DNA of 49,873 nt from CAYVMD01 sp964452465 (GTDB taxonomy: Bacteria; Armatimonadota; JACIXR01). Positions 16,153 through 24,455 of this stretch are shown in pieces (the first letter of the stretch is position 1; every line of letters begins with the position of its first letter). The DNA lies in the NCBI GenBank assembly GCA_964452465.1, contig CAYVMD010000014.1:1-49873 (forward strand), written 5' to 3'. The notes below the pieces were generated by a model. The model saw only the letters and a program-made list of their open reading frames with translations, did not search any database and had not been told where the DNA came from. The position numbers and the translations under genes are program-made.

Positions 16153-17631
16153 ATGAGAAAACAAATCCTCTATATCCTAATAGGAATAGTTCTCCTATTC
16201 CTTCTGGTTTCTTCCTTCTCTGCTGGGTTTATCGTAAGGGGTCTCCTGGGGGGTAGGGTTCTCCTCTTAGCCCAGGAGGTAGGGACCGTTTCCACCACTT
16301 CCCTCCAACCCGTGGAGATGATTTGGAACGTTTTGAGGATAATCAAGGAGAATTATGTGGAGAAGATAGAAGACGATTCCAAACTCGTCCAAGGCGCAAT
16401 AAAGGGGATGTTAGAATCCCTGGGAGATCCCTACAGCAGGTTCCTAGACCCTACCCAGAGGAGAATGCTTCAAGAGGAAAGCGAAGGAGAATTCTACGGG
16501 ATAGGTGCCCAATTGGGCCTGCGCCGAATCGAGGTAAATGGGAGATGGGAGGACAGGGTCACGATCATCGCCCCCCTTTCAGGAAGCCCCGCGGAGAAAG
16601 CAGGATTGAAAGCAGGCGACTATATAATCGCTGTGGATGGGAAAAATGTTAAAGGATTATCGGTGGATGAGGTAGCTTCCATGATAAGGGGAAGGAAGGG
16701 CACCACGGTGCATCTCACCATCCAGCGAAGGGGCGTCTCGGGGGAGTTGCATTTCGCCATCCCCCGGGAATTGATAAGGATTCAGCCCGTCGAGAGCAAG
16801 ATGATAGATGGTATAGGCTATCTTAAACTTCAATCCTTTAACGAAAATGCCCCCCGGATGTTAAAGGAAGCAGCGGAGCAACTAGGGAGACAGAACGCCA
16901 AGGGATTGATACTCGATCTGAGGAACAATCCCGGAGGGCTATTCGATTCAGCCATTGGGGTAGCGAGCATCTTCGTGCAGGAAAGACCGGTTGTGATTAT
17001 CCAGGAAAAGGGTGGGCGTCGCACCTTTATCCCTCCTCAAAAGGAACTCGCTCTAAGCAAGCAGTTACCCCTCGTGGTCCTGGTAAATGAAGGGAGCGCC
17101 AGCGCCTCGGAAATAGTCGCCGGAGCGATAAAGGACCATCAAAGAGGGAAATTGGTAGGAACCAGGACATTCGGAAAGGGTTTAGTTCAGACAGTCATCC
17201 CTTTGGAGGGAGGCTCTGCCATCGCCCTTACCACCGCCAAGTATCTCACCCCCAGTGGGAAGGACATAAACAAAGAGGGGATCACCCCCGACATAGTCTT
17301 TGGCCCCGATGAGAGTAAATACGAGTTCCCGTGGAATGGAGCAATAATTCGCTGGGAGAAGAAACACCTCCGCCTACTCTATGTGTCCCCTCAATCTCCC
17401 CTTTTCAAGGAGGGATTGCGCGAGAACGACCTGATAACCCAGGTGGAAAAGAAGACGGTGAGCATTAATCCCCTGGAGGAAATAGCCAATACCCTCTTCG
17501 ACGAATCCCGCCCTACCCTTCATCTAAGATATTTGAGGGGAAGCAAATCTATAACCGCCATCGTGCCCAAGAAGGATATAGATATCCAGTTGGAAAAAGC
17601 TTTGGAGATCCTGAAAGAGATGACTAAATGA
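16153..17631 (+). CDS. ctpA: Carboxyl-terminal processing protease CtpA (S41)
   Basis: Exported serine protease that trims C-termini of envelope proteins, often controlling peptidoglycan hydrolases. Domain order: N-terminal membrane anchor (about residues 5-25), S41 N-terminal helical part, a PDZ domain (about 125-200), the S41 catalytic core with the Ser of NEGSASASEI and the Lys of RTFGKGLVQ, and a further PDZ-like segment near the C-terminus (SPQSPLFKEGLRENDLI). This last segment is less common. ATG 16153 has AAGGAAGGTG at good spacing; a GTG three codons earlier is possible. ctpA next to ftsEX-M23 is a recurrent arrangement and suggests turnover of the upstream hydrolase. Confidence 0.94.
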   Translation: MRKQILYILIGIVLLFLLVSSFSAGFIVRGLLGGRVLLLAQEVGTVSTTSLQPVEMIWNVLRIIKENYVEKIEDDSKLVQGAIKGMLESLGDPYSRFLDPTQRRMLQEESEGEFYGIGAQLGLRRIEVNGRWEDRVTIIAPLSGSPAEKAGLKAGDYIIAVDGKNVKGLSVDEVASMIRGRKGTTVHLTIQRRGVSGELHFAIPRELIRIQPVESKMIDGIGYLKLQSFNENAPRMLKEAAEQLGRQNAKGLILDLRNNPGGLFDSAIGVASIFVQERPVVIIQEKGGRRTFIPPQKELALSKQLPLVVLVNEGSASASEIVAGAIKDHQRGKLVGTRTFGKGLVQTVIPLEGGSAIALTTAKYLTPSGKDINKEGITPDIVFGPDESKYEFPWNGAIIRWEKKHLRLLYVSPQSPLFKEGLRENDLITQVEKKTVSINPLEEIANTLFDESRPTLHLRYLRGSKSITAIVPKKDIDIQLEKALEILKEMTK

Positions 17632-18536
17632 ATAAAAGAAAGGGCAAAAAGCATCCTCGCTTCCCTCTCCTGGAAATCCTCATAGGAATAGGGGTTATTC
17701 CCCTCGCTTGGTTCGTCACTTCCCAACTCTTAATCCCTTACAAAAGCAATACTCCTCCACCTCGCCCACCCTTGGAAAAGAATTGGCGGGGGAGAAACGA
17801 AGCTCCTAAACCCACCCATCCTCTGCCTCCTCCGGCTCGCCTCTCTTCACCCGAAGAACCCTCCCCTTCCTACTCTGCCCGAGTTGCCATCGTTATAGAC
17901 GATGTAGGATATAACCTTCAACTTCTTCGGGAATTTCTCGATTTAGATGCTCCTCTTACCTTCGCTGTCCTCCCTTTCCTCCCTTATTCCTCCCAATCCG
18001 CTCGTCTTGCATTGGCAAAGGGAAGAAGCATCATCCTACATATGCCTATGCAAGCTCAAAAGGAAAGGACAAACGATCCAACATTCATCACGATAGACCT
18101 TTCCCCTGAGGAGATAAACAGAAGAATAGAAGAAGCTTTAAGGACCGTTCCTGGGGCTAAGGGGGTTTCCAATCATATGGGCTCCACCGCCACACAGAAA
18201 AGGGAGATTATGGATGCGGTTATGTCCACTCTGGCGCAACACGACCTTTTCTTCCTGGATAGTTTCACCACCCCCTATTCCGTGGCTGAGGAATCGGCGC
18301 GACGGATGGGCATTCCTTTCCTTAAGAGGAATATCTTTCTCGATAACGAAGCAAACGCCGAGTATGTGGCAGAGAGGGTTAAACAGCTGGCGGATCTCGC
18401 CCTCCGGCAGGGGAAAGCAATCGGCATCGGGCACTCCAGAGAAACCACGCTGGAGGGGCTAAGGCTTGCCCTCCCCTACCTTAGGGAGAAGAAAATAGAA
18501 GTAGTCCCCTTAGAAACTCTATTAGAGAGGAGGTGA
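17628..18536 (+). CDS. Divergent polysaccharide deacetylase (YibQ-like)
   Basis: Envelope protein of the divergent polysaccharide deacetylase family (DUF610). One N-terminal hydrophobic anchor (about residues 15-35), a Pro-rich spacer (PPPRPPLEKN and PLPPPARLSSPEEPSPS), then the deacetylase-like barrel starting at ARVAIVIDDVGYN, followed by LTFAVLPFLPYS, ILHMPMQA, NHMGS, FFLDSFTTP and GIGHSRETT. The two Asp and later His positions expected for the fold are present. In E. coli yibQ lies beside envC, so the neighbourhood here repeats a known link with cell-wall hydrolase genes. ATG 17628 overlaps the ctpA stop. Enzymatic activity of this family is unproven. Confidence 0.86.
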   Translation: MNKRKGKKHPRFPLLEILIGIGVIPLAWFVTSQLLIPYKSNTPPPRPPLEKNWRGRNEAPKPTHPLPPPARLSSPEEPSPSYSARVAIVIDDVGYNLQLLREFLDLDAPLTFAVLPFLPYSSQSARLALAKGRSIILHMPMQAQKERTNDPTFITIDLSPEEINRRIEEALRTVPGAKGVSNHMGSTATQKREIMDAVMSTLAQHDLFFLDSFTTPYSVAEESARRMGIPFLKRNIFLDNEANAEYVAERVKQLADLALRQGKAIGIGHSRETTLEGLRLALPYLREKKIEVVPLETLLERR

Positions 18537-18542
18537 AGGGTA

Positions 18543-19097
18543 ATCGCCCTGAGCAAAGAGGAAAAGAAACAACTCTTAGAGATAGCAAGGAGGTCCATTG
18601 AGGAATATTTAAAACGAAGGAAGATCCCTTCTTTCGAGGTTTCGAGCCCTGCCCTTAAGGAAAGGAAGGGGGCTTTCGTGACCCTAAAAAGGGGCAATAT
18701 GCTGAGGGGATGCATAGGAACCATAGAGCCCCTGAATCCTCTTTACGAAACAGTAGCGGAGATGGCGATAGCCTCCGCCGTGAGGGATCCCCGCTTTCCT
18801 CCCCTATCGTTGGAGGAGTTGCCCTTCGTGACGATCGAGATATCCGTCCTTTCACCCCTGGAGAAGGTGGAGAACATAGAAGAGATAGAGACGGGTAAGC
18901 ACGGACTTCTCGTGCGAAGGGGCTTTTTCAGCGGTCTTCTTTTGCCTCAGGTGGCAACGGAATACGGTTGGGATAGGGAAACCTTCCTCGAACATACCTG
19001 CTTAAAAGCAGGGCTTCCCCCCTCCGCCTGGCAGGATGAAAGGACGGAGATCTACAAGTTCACTGCCGAGGTGTTCTCCAAGGAAGATGTTGAATGA
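18543..19097 (+). CDS. amrA: AMMECR1-domain protein (AmmeMemoRadiSam system protein A)
   Basis: AMMECR1-fold protein with the signatures LRGCIGTIEP, VRDPRFPPLS and PQVATEYGWDRETFLEHTC. Function of the family is unsettled; in many genomes it accompanies a Memo-like protein and a radical SAM protein, neither present here. An in-frame GTG at 18678 would remove about 45 conserved N-terminal residues (EEKKQLLEIARRSIEEYL), so the real start is upstream. In frame after the previous stop there is no ATG, GTG or TTG; ATC 18543 is about seven bases after AGGAGGTG and CTG 18549 is the alternative. The start coordinate is therefore a guess. The stop overlaps arsC. Confidence 0.85.
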   Translation: MALSKEEKKQLLEIARRSIEEYLKRRKIPSFEVSSPALKERKGAFVTLKRGNMLRGCIGTIEPLNPLYETVAEMAIASAVRDPRFPPLSLEELPFVTIEISVLSPLEKVENIEEIETGKHGLLVRRGFFSGLLLPQVATEYGWDRETFLEHTCLKAGLPPSAWQDERTEIYKFTAEVFSKEDVE

Positions 19098-19534
19098 ATA
19101 AAAGAAGGATCCTCTTTCTCTGCAATCATAACTCTGCCCGCTCCCAAATAGCGGAAGCCATCCTGAAGAAGGCGGCTGGAGACCGCTACGAGGTATACAG
19201 CGCAGGTCTCCAACCCGCTGAAAGGATCAATCCCTATGTTGTAAAGGCAATGGCAGAGATTGATGTGGATATGTCTGGACAGTATCCGAAAAGCATCGAG
19301 GAATTCGAAGGAGTGAATTTTGATTATGTTGTCACGGTCTGTGACGAGGCACAGGAAGCATGCCCCTTCTTCCCCGGGAGGCATGTCATTCACAAGGGGT
19401 TCCCCGATCCGGCAAGTTTTAAGGGAAGCGAGGAGGAGATCTTAGAGAAAGTGAGGATGGTTAGGGACGAGATAAAGGACTGGATAGGAAATCATCTCCT
19501 TCCTTTACTTGACTCCGCCGAGTATACGGGCTAA
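19094..19534 (+). CDS. arsC: Arsenate reductase ArsC, thioredoxin-coupled (LMW-PTP fold)
   Basis: Reduces arsenate to arsenite using a cysteine cascade. 146 residues with the CX5R phosphate loop C10-NHNSA-R16, and the two further redox cysteines C83 and C90 (TVCDEAQEACPFFPG). This is the C10/C82/C89 pattern of Staphylococcus and Bacillus ArsC and separates it from plain low-molecular-weight tyrosine phosphatases. Start ATG 19094 overlaps the AMMECR1 stop. No arsB, acr3 or arsR is visible, so resistance would need an efflux pump elsewhere. Placement between a cell-envelope block and purine genes seems incidental. Confidence 0.92.
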   Translation: MNKRRILFLCNHNSARSQIAEAILKKAAGDRYEVYSAGLQPAERINPYVVKAMAEIDVDMSGQYPKSIEEFEGVNFDYVVTVCDEAQEACPFFPGRHVIHKGFPDPASFKGSEEEILEKVRMVRDEIKDWIGNHLLPLLDSAEYTG

Positions 19535-19546
19535 CATATTGTGACC

Positions 19547-20854
19547 ATGTTGGAACGCTATACCCTTCCCCCCATGGACAAGATCTGGAGCGAGGAATAC
19601 AAACTCGCTAAATGGTTGGAGGTTGAATCCGCCATCCTAAGAGCATGGATGGAAGCAGGGAAGGCCCCTCAATCGGTGGTGGAGGAGGTTCGGACCAAGG
19701 CGAGGATAAATGTCCAAAGGATGAAGGAAATAGAAGAAGAAATCGGGCATGATGTTATCGCCTTCGTGAAGATGATAACGGAAAACCTCTCCGAGGATGC
19801 CAAGAGGTTCTTCCATTACGGAGCTACCTCATACGATGTGGTGGATACCGCCCTCTCCCTCCTCCTCAAAGAATCAGCGGAAGCGATCCTGAAGGAAGTG
19901 GAGAAACTACTGGGAGTTTTGCGGGAGAAGGCTCTCCAATACAAGTACACTCCCATGATGGGAAGGACGCACGGCATCTATGCGGAACCCATTACCTTAG
20001 GCTTTAAATTCGCCGTTTGGTTTAGGGAGATGCAAAGGAACAAGGAGAGGATGGAAGCCGCTAAGGAGGTCATCTCCTACGGGAAGATCTCCGGAGCAGT
20101 AGGCATCTTCGGCAATTCCTCTCCAAAGATAGAGGAGACCGCTCTGGGGTATTTAGGGCTCAAACCTGCTCCTGTATCCACTCAAGTCCTTCAAAGGGAC
20201 AGGCACGCCCAATACCTCCTCACCCTTGCCCTCCTCGCTTCCTCTTTGGAGAAGTTCGCCACGGAGATCCGAAACCTGCAAAGGAGCGGTATAGAGGAAT
20301 TAGAGGAACCATTTGGAAGAAGGCAAAGGGGTTCCTCGGCAATGCCTCACAAAAGGAACCCCATCATCTGCGAGCGCATCTGCAGCCTGGCGAGGCTTAT
20401 AAGGAGCTCAGCCATCCCCGCCCTTGAGAACATAGTGCTTTGGGGGGAGAGGGATCTCACCAATTCCGCTAACGAGAGGATAATCTTCCCCCAAGCCACC
20501 ACCCTCACCCATTATATCCTCGCCAAGTTCAGGGGAGTGCTGGAGGGTTTGAAGGTGAACGAGGAGAGGATGAAAGAGAATATCGATAAAACGTTGGGGA
20601 ATTGGGCATCGGAGACCCTCATGTTGAGTCTCATAGATAAAGGGCTCTCCCGGGACTCCGCCTACCAGGTTGTTCAAGCTCTCTCCTTCAAGGCGATGGC
20701 GGAGGGTAGACCCCTTAGGGAGTTGGCGCGGGAGGATGAACACATAAAAGAAGTGCTCTCTATAGAGGAAATTGAGGAATGTTTCGATTTGAAAAAACAT
20801 CTCCAATGGATAGACTATATATTTAGAAGGGCAGGAATAGAGGATGAAGGCTAA
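19547..20854 (+). CDS. purB: Adenylosuccinate lyase
   Basis: Cleaves SAICAR and adenylosuccinate in purine synthesis. 435 residues of the fumarase/aspartase superfamily; the signature GSSAMPHKRNP is intact, and the HYGATSYDVVDTAL and MMGRTHGIYAEP segments carry the catalytic His and Ser/His network. ATG 19547 is preferred to GTG 19541; neither has a strong ribosome site. A 12-base gap separates it from arsC. The stop overlaps purS by 11 bases. It opens the purB-purS-purQ-purL-purF group, although no purine riboswitch or PurBox is visible ahead of it. Confidence 0.95.
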   Translation: MLERYTLPPMDKIWSEEYKLAKWLEVESAILRAWMEAGKAPQSVVEEVRTKARINVQRMKEIEEEIGHDVIAFVKMITENLSEDAKRFFHYGATSYDVVDTALSLLLKESAEAILKEVEKLLGVLREKALQYKYTPMMGRTHGIYAEPITLGFKFAVWFREMQRNKERMEAAKEVISYGKISGAVGIFGNSSPKIEETALGYLGLKPAPVSTQVLQRDRHAQYLLTLALLASSLEKFATEIRNLQRSGIEELEEPFGRRQRGSSAMPHKRNPIICERICSLARLIRSSAIPALENIVLWGERDLTNSANERIIFPQATTLTHYILAKFRGVLEGLKVNEERMKENIDKTLGNWASETLMLSLIDKGLSRDSAYQVVQALSFKAMAEGRPLRELAREDEHIKEVLSIEEIEECFDLKKHLQWIDYIFRRAGIEDEG

Positions 20855-21083
20855 GGTATTTATAAGATTGAAGGAAGGCGTTTTGGATGTTCAAGGCCAG
20901 GTAGTTAAAAAGTCGCTCATCAACCTCGGCTTTGAGGAGGTTGAGGATGTGCGCATCGGAAAACTTGTGGAGTTGAAGCTTTCCGATGGCAACCCAGAAC
21001 GAGTGAGGGAGATGTGCGAGAAGCTTTTAGCTAACCCAGTGGTTGAAGACTACCAGATAGAGATGGAAGATGAAGAAGGTTAG
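20844..21083 (+). CDS. purS: FGAM synthase subunit PurS
   Basis: Small subunit that bridges PurL and PurQ in the three-part formylglycinamidine synthase. 79 residues with the expected VFIRLKEGVLDVQGQVV opening and GFEEVEDVRIGKLVEL strand. Such a PurS is diagnostic of the split (Bacillus/archaeal) type of the enzyme, consistent with the short PurL here. Starts within the purB 3' end and overlaps purQ by 14 bases, so translation is coupled throughout. Confidence 0.94.
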   Translation: MKAKVFIRLKEGVLDVQGQVVKKSLINLGFEEVEDVRIGKLVELKLSDGNPERVREMCEKLLANPVVEDYQIEMEDEEG

Positions 21084-21777
21084 GTTCGGCATCGTCGTAT
21101 TCCCGGGCACCAATTGCGATATGGATTGTTACCATGTGGTGCGGAATGTCCTCGGGGAGGAAGCAGAGTATGTGTGGCATGAGGAAGAGGACCTCTCCTC
21201 CTACCAATGTATCATCCTACCCGGTGGCTTTTCCTACGGGGATTACCTCCGCACTGGAGCAATGGCTAAATTATCCCCCGTTATGAGGGCGGTAGAAAGG
21301 TTCGCCCAGGAGGGTGGACTCGTCTTAGGAATCTGCAACGGCTTCCAAATCCTCGTGGAGGCAGGTCTTCTTCCAGGTGCCCTTTTGAAGAATGTGAACC
21401 TCCACTTTATCTGTAAGTTCGTGAACATAAGGGTGGAAAACCCGGACACCCCTTTCACCCAGCTTTACAAAAAGGGGGAGGTTCTTCGTATGCCCATAGC
21501 TCACTACGAGGGCAGGTATTTCGCTCCACCAGAAGTCTTAAGCGAGATAGAAACGAGGAACAGGATTGTATTTCGCTATTGCGACGAGAAGGGGAACGTG
21601 AGCGAGGAGGCAAATCCCAATGGCTCTTTGCTGGCAATCGCTGGTATCGTGAACGATAAGGGCAATGTTCTAGGGCTTATGCCTCACCCTGAGAGATGTT
21701 CGGAAGCTATCCTATCTTCAGAGAATGGGCTTCGCCTTTTCCAATCCATGGTAAGATATATAAAAGAGGGATTTTAA
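21070..21777 (+). CDS. purQ: FGAM synthase glutaminase subunit PurQ
   Basis: Class I glutamine amidotransferase that feeds ammonia to PurL. 235 residues: VVFPGTNCDMDC at the N-terminus, nucleophile Cys in LGICNGFQIL, and the His/Glu pair in GLMPHPER near the end. Start ATG 21070 overlaps purS; the stop TAA shares its last base with the purL ATG (TAATG). Length and motifs are ordinary. It works with PurS and the intein-bearing PurL, so function of the complex depends on splicing of the latter. Confidence 0.95.
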   Translation: MKKVRFGIVVFPGTNCDMDCYHVVRNVLGEEAEYVWHEEEDLSSYQCIILPGGFSYGDYLRTGAMAKLSPVMRAVERFAQEGGLVLGICNGFQILVEAGLLPGALLKNVNLHFICKFVNIRVENPDTPFTQLYKKGEVLRMPIAHYEGRYFAPPEVLSEIETRNRIVFRYCDEKGNVSEEANPNGSLLAIAGIVNDKGNVLGLMPHPERCSEAILSSENGLRLFQSMVRYIKEGF

Positions 21778-24455
21778 TGGCGAAAAGGGCATTATACGCT
21801 CAACTGGGTCTAAACAGATACGAATATGAGAGGATTAAAAAAGCTTTGGGGCGTGAACCAAACCTCGTAGAACTGGGGATGTTCTCCGTGCTTTGGTCGG
21901 AGCATTGTGGATACAAGCATTCCCGTCGGCTACTCAAGCTTCTTCCTACCAAGGCGCCTTGGGTGCTTCAAGGTCCGGGTGAGAACGCAGGGGTGGTGGA
22001 TATAGGGGATGGCTTATGCGTGTCCATGAAGATGGAATCCCACAACCATCCCTCGGCAGTGGAACCCTTCCAAGGAGCAGCAACGGGAATAGGAGGAATA
22101 GTGAGGGATATACTGGCAATGGGGACTCGCCCCATAGCCCTCCTGGATTCCCTGCGATTTGGTCCTCTCTCCTCTCCTCGAGTAAAGTATCTCTTCCAGG
22201 GCGTAGTTAGTGGGATTTCCTTTTATGGGAATTGTCTCGTAGGGGAGGAGAAGATCGTGGTGAAGTCGCAGGGGAAGATGGAATGCCTTTCCATAGAGGA
22301 TTTAGCGAGGAGGTTCATCCCTTCCTTCGAAGATTTCCCTCAAGCAGGGGAGATAGAAGGGGTGGAGATCCTTTCTTACGATATCAATAAGCGAGCTATC
22401 TGCTGGAGAAGGGCGCTGAAAGTCTTCAGGAGGAAAACCCCTTCCTTCCGCCAGATAATAACATCCGCGGGAAGGAGCATTCTCGCTACCCACGATCACC
22501 CCCTCCTTTCCTTTGAGGAAGGTCTACATTTCGTAAATGTGGGCGAATTGGAGAAGGGACAAACCCTCCTCCTCTTCCAAGACCTCTCATATCCCCGCCC
22601 CACAAGGGTGGTGAAAATAGAGGATATCGCGGAGGAGAGGTGGGTATTCGATGTGGAGGTGGAGGGAACCCATCTCTTCATAACCCAGGGAGGGTTCGCG
22701 GTGCACAACTGTATCGGCGTGCCTACGGTGGGAGGAGAGATCTACTTTGAGGAAGCATACGAGGATAACCCGTTGGTAAATGTCATGTGCGTGGGGTTGG
22801 GAAGGATTGAAGATCTCCAGCGAGGAAGAGCAGAAGGAGAAGGAAATCTCGTCGTCCTTGTGGGCTCAAGCACCGGACGGGATGGCATTGCTGGAGCAGC
22901 CTTTGCCTCTGAGGAGTTAGGACCGGAATCGGAGAGCAAAAGACCCCAAGTCCAAATAGGAGATCCCTTCACGGAGAAGGTGTTGATAGAGGCGGTTTTA
23001 GAGGCAATAAGGACTGGCGCGGTGGTGGGAGTGCAGGATATGGGGGCGGCAGGGATCACTTCCTCGACGAGCGAGACGGCAGCGAGGGCTGGTACAGGCA
23101 TAGAGATAGACTTGGATAAAGTGCCCCTCAGGGAAGCCGGCATGACCCCCTTTGAGATAATGCTTTCGGAATCCCAGGAGAGAATGCTTTTGATAGTCAA
23201 AAAGGGCGAGGAGGAGAAAGTGAAGAGGATCATGAAGAAGTGGGGCATCCATTTTGCCCCCATAGGGAGGGTGACGAGGGACGGGATGTTGAGGGTATAT
23301 ATGGGAGGAGAGAAAGTGGCGGAAGTACCCGCCAAGCTCCTCGCGGAAGCCCCCAAGTATCGTCCCGCCATGGAAAAGCCTTCCTATATCTATGAATTGA
23401 ACTCCCTGGATCTAAATCGTTTACCAGAGCCGGAGGATTATAACACGGTGCTCCGCAAATTGCTTTCCTCCCCCAACCTCGCCAGTAAGGAGTGGGTCTA
23501 CGAGCAGTATGATCATATGGTCCTGGTCAATACGGTGATATACCCAGGAGGGGATGCTTCTCTCCTTCGGGTAAAGGGCACCCAGAAAGGGATAGCCCTA
23601 ACCACCGATGGGAATGGTAGGTATATCTACCTTAACCCCTATGTGGGAGGAATGATCGCGGTGGCAGAGGCAGCCCGCAACATCTCCGCCACCGGCGCCC
23701 AACCTTTAGCAATCACCGATTGCTTGAATTTCGCCTCCCCTGAGCATCCCGATGTGATGTGGCAATTTGCCGAGGCGGTAAAGGGAATCGCCGATGCGGC
23801 TTCCTATCTGGGCATACCCGTCATATCTGGAAATGTATCCTTCTACAACGAAACGCCCAATAGACGTATATACCCCACACCGGTGATAGGGATGCTGGGG
23901 CTCTTGGAAGATATAGAATGCCGAGTAACCACTTCCTTCAAGCGGGAAGGTGACTTAATCGTGCTGGTGGGGGAGACGTATCCCCATCTCGGTGGTTCGG
24001 AATACCTAAAGGTAGTTTTGGGCGAATGCCTTGGACCAACACCTCAGGTCGATTTGGAAAGGGAAGCAAGGGCGGATAGGTTGTGCATAGAATGTGCGCG
24101 CTTAAAACTCCTTTCCTCCGCCCACGATATAGCGGAAGGAGGATTGGCGGTCGCCCTGGCGGAATGCTCTCTATTAGGCAAGATAGGGGCGAGTATTACG
24201 CTACCTCCTTCTCCTTTCCCACCCTCTTGGTATCTCTTCTCGGAAAGCCAAGGGAGGTTCATCCTGTCTCTGCCCCCGGAAAACCTCCCCAAATTGGAGG
24301 GATTAGCAGAGGAATTGGGCGTCCCCATAACGGTCATAGGGAAGGTAGGAGGGAGGAGGCTCTATGTTGAGGGGCAGGGGGAGCTCATCAACTTTTCAAT
24401 AGGCGACCTGGAAAAGATCTGGAGGAACGCAATAAGAGAAGCGATGGAAAGATGA
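21777..24455 (+). CDS. purL: FGAM synthase large subunit PurL, interrupted by an intein
   Basis: Uses ATP and PurQ-derived ammonia to convert FGAR to FGAM. The open frame encodes 892 residues, of which 153-311 are an intein; removal leaves 733 residues, the normal size for the small PurL. Extein motifs include SVLWSEHCGYKHS, VSMKMESHNHPSA, and, split by the intein, FYGN + CIGVPTVGGEIYF, followed by SSTGRDGIAGAAFAS and DMGAAGITSS. ATG 21777 is chosen because it overlaps the purQ stop; the frame runs open 27 codons upstream but only through purQ. Function should require protein splicing. The 3' end overlaps purF by four bases. Confidence 0.96.
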   Translation: MAKRALYAQLGLNRYEYERIKKALGREPNLVELGMFSVLWSEHCGYKHSRRLLKLLPTKAPWVLQGPGENAGVVDIGDGLCVSMKMESHNHPSAVEPFQGAATGIGGIVRDILAMGTRPIALLDSLRFGPLSSPRVKYLFQGVVSGISFYGNCLVGEEKIVVKSQGKMECLSIEDLARRFIPSFEDFPQAGEIEGVEILSYDINKRAICWRRALKVFRRKTPSFRQIITSAGRSILATHDHPLLSFEEGLHFVNVGELEKGQTLLLFQDLSYPRPTRVVKIEDIAEERWVFDVEVEGTHLFITQGGFAVHNCIGVPTVGGEIYFEEAYEDNPLVNVMCVGLGRIEDLQRGRAEGEGNLVVLVGSSTGRDGIAGAAFASEELGPESESKRPQVQIGDPFTEKVLIEAVLEAIRTGAVVGVQDMGAAGITSSTSETAARAGTGIEIDLDKVPLREAGMTPFEIMLSESQERMLLIVKKGEEEKVKRIMKKWGIHFAPIGRVTRDGMLRVYMGGEKVAEVPAKLLAEAPKYRPAMEKPSYIYELNSLDLNRLPEPEDYNTVLRKLLSSPNLASKEWVYEQYDHMVLVNTVIYPGGDASLLRVKGTQKGIALTTDGNGRYIYLNPYVGGMIAVAEAARNISATGAQPLAITDCLNFASPEHPDVMWQFAEAVKGIADAASYLGIPVISGNVSFYNETPNRRIYPTPVIGMLGLLEDIECRVTTSFKREGDLIVLVGETYPHLGGSEYLKVVLGECLGPTPQVDLEREARADRLCIECARLKLLSSAHDIAEGGLAVALAECSLLGKIGASITLPPSPFPPSWYLFSESQGRFILSLPPENLPKLEGLAEELGVPITVIGKVGGRRLYVEGQGELINFSIGDLEKIWRNAIREAMER
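22233..22709 (+). other. Mini-intein (159 residues) inside PurL
   Basis: In-frame insertion with splicing-domain motifs at both ends. It begins with Cys (CLVGEEKIVV, block A), has block B GRSILATHDHPLL with the T-x-x-H pattern, block F RWVFDVEVEGTHLF and block G GGFAVHN, ending in His-Asn before an extein Cys (CIGVP). Joining residues on either side restores the uninterrupted PurL motif GN-CIGVPTVGGE. There is no LAGLIDADG or HNH endonuclease domain, so it cannot home by itself. All residues known to be needed for standard class 1 splicing (Cys1, block B Thr/His, block F Asp, terminal His-Asn, +1 Cys) are present, so it is likely active. Base use resembles the host gene. Confidence 0.94.

Noticed and set aside
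21696..21776. Earlier start for purL
   Set aside because: The extra 27 codons lie inside purQ, whose end is conserved; ATG 21777 overlaps the purQ stop as usual.
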